DNA of 19,135 bases from Anaerolineae bacterium. Its GTDB lineage: Bacteria; Chloroflexota; Anaerolineae; JAAYZQ01. Below are positions 7,885 through 13,225 of this stretch, piece after piece. The notes under the pieces are model-generated. The model was not told the DNA's origin. It saw nothing but the letters and a program-made list of their open reading frames with translations, and searched no databases. Within the stretch, counting starts at the first letter, position 1, and each line of letters opens with the position of its first letter. Made by a program: the position numbers and the translations under genes. The stretch spans positions 1 through 19,135 of the forward strand of contig JAFGOG010000445.1 in the NCBI GenBank assembly GCA_016926595.1, in the 5' to 3' direction.

Positions 7885-9501
7885 CTACGGGGTGAAGGTA
7901 CGAAAATAGTCGCAGCCGGACAGGTTGGCGCGGAGCGCGCGGCCGTCGAGAACTGTGCTGAAACACAGGCGCTCAGGAGAATGCTCGTCCTCGCCGACGC
8001 GGAACAGGCCGCCCCCTAGCGGTGCCAGCGCCTCCTCGTCGCCCTCCGGCTCGATCAGCAGCAGCTTGCCCTTGCGCAGGACGACCCGAAAGTTGGTGTA
8101 CCAGGGGTTGTGCGAGCGATAGTGGCCGGGATAAGCAAGCCATCCCTCGGGCGCACCGGCCGCTGCTAGATCAGTGCAGTGCTCGGCAACGTACCGGTTG
8201 GGGCCGTGGAAAACCTCCGCGACCCGGCCCTTCTCACGGCCAAAGCGCAGCAAAAAGAGCGCCAATTCAGGGTGAGGCGCGTAAAAGCGGTCCTCGCCGC
8301 GCCGCTCTAAAACAACACGCTCACCCCCAGTCTCCATCACCACCCACTCGCCTTCGGCCACAATCGCCAACGTCCGCCCTTCCCCCTGGTAGATCCCGGT
8401 ATAGTCGGCGGCGTTTTCGACGCGGGTTGGATCCGGGATTGGGGGCAACGCGGGCAGATCGCCGCCCCGGTAGGCCGCGCGCAGCAGCTTGAGGGCGAAT
8501 CGCGCCACCTGGTCTGGCTCTCCGGGGCCGTTGATCAAGACGACGACGCCCAGGCCGTCGTCGAGGTCGGCTCGCAGCACCGAGTAATAGCCGACCATCC
8601 CCCCACCATGGCCGACGATCGTGTGGCCATCTTCCTCGCCAATGGTCAGTCCGTACCCATAAAAGCCGCCCCGCTCCTCGTCACCCTCAGGCAGCGCGAT
8701 GACGGGCCGAGTCAGCAGTTGAAAACCCTCCTCGGAGAGGATACGTCCGTGGGATCCCTGGCCGCCGTTTAACAGCATTCGCAGGTAGGTCGCCATGTCG
8801 GCGGCGGTTGCGGCGATGCTCCCGTCGGCGGTGCCGGTCTCGAACCATGTCGCCGGGACCAAAGGAAGGTTCCGGTTCGGGGGACGATCGTCGTAGAACG
8901 GCTCATAGCCCACAGCCACCTTTTTGCGCGTTTCGTGGGTGATTACTGGATGGGTGGCGGCCATCTGCAACGGGTGGAGGATCCGCTCGCGGAGGATCTC
9001 ACCATAGCTCAAGCCCAGCAGTTCCTCCAGGATCACCCCCAGCGCTTTATAGCCAACGTTGGAATAATAAAAGCGGCTGCCCGGCGCGGCAGCAGCTTCC
9101 GTGTCGCGCAGGGCCCAAACCTCGTAGCGGGCCTCGGTGCTGAACTCGGTGCCATTGATGATGCCCGCCGTGTGACTGAGCAGGTGGTGGAGGGTGATCG
9201 GTTCATAGCGAGTGGACACGCGGAACCAGGGCAGGTAACGGGTCACCGGTGCATGCAAATCTACCTGACTGGCCTCGTACAGTTGTAGCAGGGCGATGGC
9301 AGTGAACGATTTGGTGATCGACCCGATCTCAAAGAGGGTCTCCGGCGCGACAGGTCGCCGGGCTGCCACATCGGCCAAGCCACAGGTTGCGATATGAAGC
9401 AGTTTCTCGCGGTCGGTGAGGGCTATGGCCGCGCCGGGCGTGTTGGCCGCCTGCATCTGCTGCTGCATGTAAAGATCGAGCCGGGTAAATGCGTCTCTCA
9501 T
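7885..9501 (-). CDS. Serine hydrolase, class C beta-lactamase / penicillin-binding protein fold
   Basis: The 538-residue protein has all three active-site elements of the family. SITK gives nucleophile Ser61 and Lys64. YSN is at 146-148. The HGGG segment starts at His298 and replaces the KTG element, as in esterase/D-peptidase-like members. The catalytic domain spans roughly 1-330. It is followed by about 200 residues of beta-rich C-terminal extension in two apparent repeats (ADYTGIYQGEGRTLAIVAEG and a second starting near YPGHYRSHNPWYTN), as in homologues with lipocalin-like tails. No signal peptide is seen, so a cytoplasmic D-aminopeptidase, esterase or peptidase role is more likely than antibiotic resistance. 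It is convergent with the S9 peptidase. No strong ribosome site precedes the ATG at 9501. Confidence 0.9.
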   Translation of the reverse strand: MRDAFTRLDLYMQQQMQAANTPGAAIALTDREKLLHIATCGLADVAARRPVAPETLFEIGSITKSFTAIALLQLYEASQVDLHAPVTRYLPWFRVSTRYEPITLHHLLSHTAGIINGTEFSTEARYEVWALRDTEAAAAPGSRFYYSNVGYKALGVILEELLGLSYGEILRERILHPLQMAATHPVITHETRKKVAVGYEPFYDDRPPNRNLPLVPATWFETGTADGSIAATAADMATYLRMLLNGGQGSHGRILSEEGFQLLTRPVIALPEGDEERGGFYGYGLTIGEEDGHTIVGHGGGMVGYYSVLRADLDDGLGVVVLINGPGEPDQVARFALKLLRAAYRGGDLPALPPIPDPTRVENAADYTGIYQGEGRTLAIVAEGEWVVMETGGERVVLERRGEDRFYAPHPELALFLLRFGREKGRVAEVFHGPNRYVAEHCTDLAAAGAPEGWLAYPGHYRSHNPWYTNFRVVLRKGKLLLIEPEGDEEALAPLGGGLFRVGEDEHSPERLCFSTVLDGRALRANLSGCDYFRTFTP

Positions 9502-9596
9502 GGCTCAAGCTTGCCGCCGCAGCCGGCCAAAGGTGGATCGCCTTGCGAAGCATCTCAGAGCGAAGCAGAGTGAACGAGCCAGGTGCGCTAGCCCTT
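9502..9596. other. Short intergenic gap, no clear feature
   Basis: This is the space between the stop of the SPFH-HTH gene and the start of the hydrolase gene. I see no convincing promoter, hairpin with a T-run or small gene here, and both neighbours are on the - strand. It may simply be read through from the upstream gene. Confidence 0.4.
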
Positions 9597-10451
9597 TCAC
9601 CTGCGCTGCGCCAGCCACCTGTCCAGCTTCTGGCGGATGATCCGATAGTGCGCGCCGATCTTGCGTGCCTCGATCTGGCCCGATTCGATCAGGGCGAGCG
9701 CCTCAACTTCGGGCATTTGCAGGTAGGCAGCGGCCTCGGCCAGGGTCATGATGTCGGCCGTCGTGACGGGGGCGTCGGGCTGCCCGGCAGGCTGCCCAAC
9801 CGCGGCCTGCATCGCCGCCTTCACGGCCGGGGAAAGCGAGAACCCCCCGCTGAGCAGAGCAGGGTCTTGCGTGCCCCCAAATGTGAGAAGCCCCTTGCCC
9901 GGCATCGGGTGGCCCGGATCGATGGAGCTCCGGCGCTCGATGCCGAGGATGGTCAAGGATCTGCATACAGCCCCCATGGCAGCCAGGGGCGCGTCCAGCC
10001 CGCGCTGCACCCGGTCAGCTACCTCCTGGTAGCGCGCCGGGTGCTCGCCCGTTGGCCAAGTCAGCTCGCGCAGCGCGAGGGACATGGCCTGGGTGATCGC
10101 CTCTCGTATCCACCCCTGCACCTGCTTGTGATCGCACGCCTGGGCGCCTGCCAACTCGCCTGGCCTTTCGACGTGGAAGGTGATGAACTTCCCGTGGTCG
10201 ACGATGTGAATGTCGATGGTGCCATAGCTGCGCACCTGGTCGGGCTCGCGAAAGGTGGTTCCAGGCTCGAGGTAGGGGATCTGCATCCCCCATTTGAGCA
10301 GCACGCATATGGCCGTATTCACGTAATAGATCTCGGCTTCGAGGCCGTCCGCCTCCTGCGCCGCCTGGGGCAGGTCTGTGGCAGATAGGACATGCTCGCC
10401 CGGGCAGAACGAGGCCAGCGCGATGCCATCGTGCACCAGCTTCGAGGGCAT
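9597..10451 (-). CDS. SPFH (band 7, virion-core/YdjI-like) domain protein with C-terminal excisionase-type HTH
   Basis: With a start at 10451 the protein has 284 residues. The N-terminal half matches what I know of YdjI-type SPFH proteins: DGIALASF-PG-HVLSATDLP, then AEIYYVNT, KWGMQIPY, RSYGTIDIHIVDHGKF, and later AAMGAVCRSLTILGIE. The last 50 residues (about 235-284, MTLAEAAAYLQMPEVEALALIESG then KIGAHYRIIRQKLDRWL) are a MerR/excisionase-type helix-turn-helix. This takes the place usually held by a zinc ribbon or GYF-like module. I chose the ATG at 10451 because AAGGGTGG lies just upstream. The frame stays open to a GTG at 10538, but that has no ribosome site and the added residues do not look like the family. 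The usual first SPFH strand seems missing, so the N-terminus may be degraded. Function is unknown: perhaps a membrane-scaffold protein, or a DNA-binding one. Confidence 0.7.
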   Translation of the reverse strand: MPSKLVHDGIALASFCPGEHVLSATDLPQAAQEADGLEAEIYYVNTAICVLLKWGMQIPYLEPGTTFREPDQVRSYGTIDIHIVDHGKFITFHVERPGELAGAQACDHKQVQGWIREAITQAMSLALRELTWPTGEHPARYQEVADRVQRGLDAPLAAMGAVCRSLTILGIERRSSIDPGHPMPGKGLLTFGGTQDPALLSGGFSLSPAVKAAMQAAVGQPAGQPDAPVTTADIMTLAEAAAYLQMPEVEALALIESGQIEARKIGAHYRIIRQKLDRWLAQRR

Positions 10452-10604
10452 ATCCACCCTTGAAGGGCAGTGCAAGTGGCGGGTGATGGCATCATAACTC
10501 GATATTGTTCCCAATTCACGCCCCCGGCCATAGGGCACAACGTCATGATTTTGTGCCCAAAAGACCGTCGCATTCGGCGTGACTGCTCCACTGCCATGAC
10601 CACG

Positions 10605-10770
10605 TCAACCCTGGCTCCGTGGCTGATACTGAATCGCCGCAGCCAGGCCTGTCCTGAGCGAAGCCGAAGGATACACTGCCTCGATCCGCTCTGACGCCGC
10701 AAGTCGGCGATCGTCCGCGCCAGATTCACACTTTACGCACGATGGTATGAGCGCGGGCGACGAGTGGGAC
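10605..10770 (-). pseudogene. Decayed 3' end of a comM/yifB-like gene, copy A
   Basis: Read across frames on the - strand, this stretch gives the C-terminal signature of the ComM/YifB Mg-chelatase-like AAA+ family. The order is ARAHTIVRKV, then LARTIADL, then SERIEAV, then AAIQYQPRSQG and a stop at 10605. At least two frameshifts and an internal stop separate these blocks, so it is not a gene. Between SERIEAV and AAIQY sits the 30-bp repeat of 10643-10672, which reads in frame as PSASLRTGL. The hicA frame, thrown out of phase by its frameshift, runs on into this remnant. Confidence 0.6.
10643..10672. repeat. 30-bp dispersed repeat, copy 1
   Basis: This 30-base stretch, with core CTGTCCTGAGCGAAGCCGAA, is identical to 11346-11375. 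It sits inside comM remnant A at nearly the same site that the second copy occupies in remnant B. Similar sequences are, to my recollection, abundant short repeats in Chloroflexota genomes. Confidence 0.85.
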
Positions 10771-10796
10771 GCGATCCATCGCTGTCCAGCAAAGCT

Positions 10797-11028
10797 TTAC
10801 TGCGGATCTGCCAGTTTGTTGTACTCGTCTATGGTCAACCCCATGTCGCGAATGATCTTGCAGCAAATGGCGCACGATCACTTGCTTTCCGTGATCGGGA
10901 ATGACAATTATCCGGCCATCAGTCGAGCGAAAGGTGTTATGGCTTCCTTGGCACCGAGCCCACTTGAATCCCGCCGCCTCAGCAACTTTGGCTAAATCCC
11001 GATAGGGGAGAAGCTTGAGGCGGCTCAC
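10797..11028 (-). pseudogene. hicA: HicA-type mRNA interferase toxin, frameshifted
   Basis: HicA toxins are small double-stranded-RNA-binding-fold ribonucleases that cleave mRNA. The start is the GTG at 11028, with GAGGTGG upstream in the end of hicB and a four-base overlap with that gene. The N-terminus (LLPYRDLAKVAEAAGF, then QGSHNTF with the catalytic-type His30, then VIPDHGKQ) is a standard HicA. Near 10857-10863 the frame slips by one base. Restoring phase gives KIIRDMGLTIDEYNKLADPQ and a stop at 10797, exactly the expected HicA C-terminus at about 76 residues. Without correction, translation goes on with unrelated residues to 10726, into comM remnant A. Either the toxin is inactivated or there is a base-call error. 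Less likely is a programmed shift. Confidence 0.8.
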
Positions 11029-11252
11029 GCCGCCACCTCGAGGCGTTGCAGGCCCACAAATGTGGGAAAGGGACCCAGGATTTCCTGCTCGTCAAGTGTT
11101 TCCAGGTACACCTGGATCGCTTCGCGCATGTTCGATTCTAGTTCAACCAGGTTGGGCGCCTGTGAATAGCACCCGGGCAGTTCGGCTACCGAGCCGACCA
11201 GCCAGTCGCTTTCCGGGTCGCGCTCGATGATAATAGTAAACTCGTGCGTCAT
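11025..11252 (-). CDS. hicB: HicB-family antitoxin (partner of the frameshifted hicA)
   Basis: This is a 75-residue HicB-like antitoxin with the partial RNase H-like fold that binds and blocks HicA. Its beta-strand/helix core is typical: EFTIIIERDPESDWLVGSVAELPGC, then a helix around LVELESNMREAIQVYLE, and an FVGLQRLEV C-terminal strand. I prefer the ATG at 11252, preceded by GGAGAGG, to the ATG at 11267, whose only purine run abuts the start. The order hicB-hicA is the reverse of the classical E. coli pair but common for this subfamily. It has no obvious DNA-binding domain. Confidence 0.85.
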   Translation of the reverse strand: MTHEFTIIIERDPESDWLVGSVAELPGCYSQAPNLVELESNMREAIQVYLETLDEQEILGPFPTFVGLQRLEVAA

Positions 11253-11282
11253 ATCTGGCCTCTCCATCCTTCTCTTGGTTAC

Positions 11283-11311
11283 AGTTTAGCCGAAAAACGG
11301 TTAATGATCAA
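11283..11311 (-). promoter_or_regulatory. Candidate hicBA promoter with overlapping inverted repeat
   Basis: On the - strand TTGATC (11306-11311) and TAAACT (11283-11288) are 17 bases apart, each four of six to consensus. Between and across them, TTAGCCG (11286-11292) and CGGTTAA (11298-11304) form an inverted repeat with one mismatch around a five-base spacer, a plausible operator for the antitoxin complex. The -35 box overlaps the stop codon of comM remnant B, so the promoter seems to have arisen at or been placed against that remnant. Confidence 0.4.
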
Positions 11312-11510
11312 GACTGCCGTCTCGGCCGATACCGGATCGCCTTCTCCAGGCCTGTCCTGAGCGAAGCCGAAGGATCGGCGATCGTCCGCGCCAGCTTCAC
11401 GCTCCGCGCGCGGTGGTAGGCCCGGGCGCTCATCTGCAACTGCTGCACACTTACCTGCGCTGCAAGTGCAGGTGTCTCTGTCTTCAATTGCTTCTCGTCC
11501 CGATACCTGC
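11308..11510 (-). pseudogene. Decayed 3' end of a comM/yifB-like gene, copy B
   Basis: A continuous frame on the - strand reads VQQLQMSARAYHR, then VKLARTIAD, then EKAIRYRPRRQS and a stop at 11308. These are the last 60 or so residues of ComM/YifB-type AAA+ proteins. There is no upstream AAA+ domain: the preceding sequence belongs to the solitary hicB. Relative to the family, the segment between IAD and EKAI is replaced by PSASLRTGL, encoded by the 30-bp repeat at 11346-11375. It is more intact than copy A but cannot be functional alone. Confidence 0.65.
11346..11375. repeat. 30-bp dispersed repeat, copy 2
   Basis: Exact copy of the repeat at 10643-10672, in the same orientation, embedded in frame in comM remnant B. 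The flanking sequence on the side coding for the ComM C-terminus is also similar between the copies, so the repeat and the remnant were probably duplicated together. Confidence 0.85.
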
Positions 11511-11515
11511 GCAAG

Positions 11516-11737
11516 CTAGGCACAGGCTGCCTCGCTAACAGCAGCCTCAAACGTGGTCATCAACGGTTTACTGACCAAAGGCAGAGGAAACTCCTCCAGA
11601 TGAAGTTCTGTGGCTTCTTTCAGGTTGGAGATCGCTTCTTCAACCGTATATCCCTGGCTGACGGTGCCAGCCTCGGGGCATTCCGCGACGTATAACTCCT
11701 CTTCCCTGTGAAGAACAGCCGTAAGAGTTTTTGTCAC
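11516..11737 (-). CDS. hicB: HicB-family antitoxin, solitary
   Basis: This is a 73-residue single-domain HicB-like protein: TAVLHREEELYVAECPEAG, then TVSQGYTVEEAISNLKEATEL, then HLEEFPLP and PLMTTFEAAV. This subfamily normally pairs with a HicA gene directly downstream. Here the stop is followed at once by comM remnant B, and no HicA-like frame is present, so it is an orphan. The GTG at 11737 is the start that matches the family. The frame is open upstream to 11935, but the strong promoter at 11822-11850 lies inside that stretch, which argues against the longer form. An AAGGGG about 12 bases before the GTG is a distant ribosome site. Base composition here is visibly less GC-rich than in the flanking operons. 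Confidence 0.75.
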   Translation of the reverse strand: MTKTLTAVLHREEELYVAECPEAGTVSQGYTVEEAISNLKEATELHLEEFPLPLVSKPLMTTFEAAVSEAACA

Positions 11738-11741
11738 CGTC

Positions 11742-11757
11742 GAAAGGATCCCCTTTC
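11742..11757. repeat. Inverted repeat in the leader of the solitary hicB
   Basis: GAAAGG (11742-11747) and CCTTTC (11752-11757) form a perfect six-base inverted repeat around a four-base centre. It covers the likely ribosome site just upstream of the GTG at 11737, so it could be an operator or an RNA hairpin that limits translation. This is inference from position only. Confidence 0.35.
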
Positions 11758-11821
11758 CAGATTCATACCGCTTCCTTATCCCCACAAACAGTGTACCGTA
11801 AAGCCGTTCGTCGTCACCAGC

Positions 11822-11850
11822 AGTATAACCCGAAACCATCCAACAGTCAA
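11822..11850 (-). promoter_or_regulatory. Sigma70-type promoter of the solitary hicB
   Basis: On the - strand TTGACT (11845-11850) and TATACT (11822-11827) are separated by exactly 17 bases, and each is five of six to consensus. The transcript start would fall near 11815, leaving a leader of roughly 78 bases to the GTG at 11737. Confidence 0.6.
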
Positions 11851-11980
11851 TCGCGTCATTTGCTGATCGTTCCACATGGATCAAGACAGCCGCCGCGTCC
11901 GACCGACCGACCCCATAGCATAGCGCAGTGGGCAAGACAGATGCATTGTCTCAATCTTTTCGCAGGTAGAACATTGAGGA
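11851..11980. other. Gap between jetD and the hicB promoter, no gene recognised
   Basis: The stretch after the jetD stop contains only a six-base inverted repeat (CTCAAT 11950-11955 with ATTGAG 11973-11978, 17-base loop) with no T-run. I find no clear terminator. Open frames here do not resemble any protein I know. Confidence 0.4.
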
Positions 11981-13225
11981 TCAGGGGGAGATCGCCTCCT
12001 GTTCCAGCTTTAACCCACGCGCCAGCATATGCTGAATGAGCGGGCGGGCGTCGGCCAGACAGGGATGGCGCATCAGACGGGCGAGGGCGCGCTCGTCGCT
12101 GGGGGTGAGAGGCTTGGCCCATGCCACGTGGGCATCCAGTGTATCCTCGTCCATAAGGTAAGGCATAAAGCGAGAGTGGACCAGGCGTCGCAACTGGGCC
12201 AGGATGTTCAAGCCGCCGTAGTCGAGGTCGGCCCACACCAGCAGTGGGACGGACTCGGGGAGGGTGTTGGACAGGCAATGCAGCAGGTGGCGGCAAGCAG
12301 GGGAGGGGTTGCCGCCCAGGTAGAGCGCCGCCAGCCCGTCCAGCCGGCGGCGTATCAGCTCATAGAAAGATGTCATGTTCTCCACACATACCACTCGTTT
12401 GGCATCAACCGTCACCTGCCGGACCCCGGCGACCAGCCGCGCCGGAAGGCCCACCGACGGCTCGAAATCAGCCAGGGAAAAGCAGACACCCTGGCCATCC
12501 ACCAACCGCCACGGGCCAAAGAGGTAGAGATGATCCGGGTTGGCCACCAGCCCCATCTCGCGCAGCACCTCGTCGGGCGCCAGATCGCGCCACTCGGCGT
12601 GGTGGCGCCGGGCCAGGTGCACCACCGCCCGCTGCACGGCCTCGAACCGTTTGCTGTCGTTATACACCCGTACGCTAAACACACGGATGGGCGTCTCCTC
12701 GGTCACGTCCCCGAGCGCCACCAGGGCAGCCAGCAGGTCGCGGTTGTGATCGTCGGCGGCCAGCAAGAAAGGCAAGGGCGAGAGACCCGCCCGGAGCTGG
12801 GCCAGGGTGTGTTCGACAGCGCGCAGGCGCCAGCCTTCCAGGCGGAACCGGTCGGCAAGCAGGAGGGTGCGCAGGCGGTCGCGCCGGGCGGCTAATGGGC
12901 AACGCCCGAGCAAAGCAAAGAGGTCGCCTGCCCGGTCCGGATTGAGGGTCACCGCCGCCAGGAGGTGGTTGGCATCGCCGGGCAACCAGGTGAGCGCCAC
13001 CAGGTCCGCTCGTTCCAGGCAGCGGAACTGATCGTTGGCCACCTGGCGCGGCTCGGGATCCAGGTGGCTGGCATAGCCGGGCAGGGCCAACGCCTCCAGA
13101 TCGCAACGGACGGCGCGGGCGCGAGGGCGGCCCTCGGGGCCGTGGCGCCGCTCGTATTGATCGAGCAGATTGTCCAGCACGGCGGCCACGTCGGGCGACG
13201 GGCGAAAGGGCAGGTGGGACATCAC
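11981..13225 (-). CDS. jetD: Wadjet system nuclease JetD (TOPRIM, DUF2220)
   Basis: JetD is the TOPRIM nuclease that cleaves plasmid DNA once the JetABC motor has extruded it. The 414-residue protein has a helical/winged N-terminal part and a C-terminal TOPRIM-like domain. Its acidic residues are visible: Glu282 in VCVENMTSFYEL, then Asp333 and Asp335 in VWADLDYGGLNIL, which resemble the VENLTTF and GDIDxxGF signatures of the family. The GTG at 13225 gives a four-base overlap with jetC. The next codon is ATG (13222), which would leave a TGATG junction, and GGAG upstream suits either. It is the last gene of the operon, the usual place for jetD. Confidence 0.88.
   Translation of the reverse strand: MMSHLPFRPSPDVAAVLDNLLDQYERRHGPEGRPRARAVRCDLEALALPGYASHLDPEPRQVANDQFRCLERADLVALTWLPGDANHLLAAVTLNPDRAGDLFALLGRCPLAARRDRLRTLLLADRFRLEGWRLRAVEHTLAQLRAGLSPLPFLLAADDHNRDLLAALVALGDVTEETPIRVFSVRVYNDSKRFEAVQRAVVHLARRHHAEWRDLAPDEVLREMGLVANPDHLYLFGPWRLVDGQGVCFSLADFEPSVGLPARLVAGVRQVTVDAKRVVCVENMTSFYELIRRRLDGLAALYLGGNPSPACRHLLHCLSNTLPESVPLLVWADLDYGGLNILAQLRRLVHSRFMPYLMDEDTLDAHVAWAKPLTPSDERALARLMRHPCLADARPLIQHMLARGLKLEQEAISP

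Noticed and set aside
7885..9501. Antibiotic-resistance beta-lactamase
   Set aside because: The fold matches, but there is no signal peptide, the third motif is HGG instead of KTG, and there is a long C-terminal extension as in esterase/peptidase relatives.
9520..9553. A fourth comM scrap suggested by the shared bases TGGATCGCCTT and a KAI reading
   Set aside because: Only eleven bases and three residues agree, too little to separate from chance.
11738..11935. N-terminal extension of the solitary HicB up to a start at 11935
   Set aside because: The extra 66 residues match nothing I recognise, and a good promoter lies inside the stretch, so translation most likely starts at 11737.
11950..11978. 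CTCAAT/ATTGAG hairpin as a terminator for the Wadjet operon
   Set aside because: Only six weak pairs, a 17-base loop and no T-run after it.
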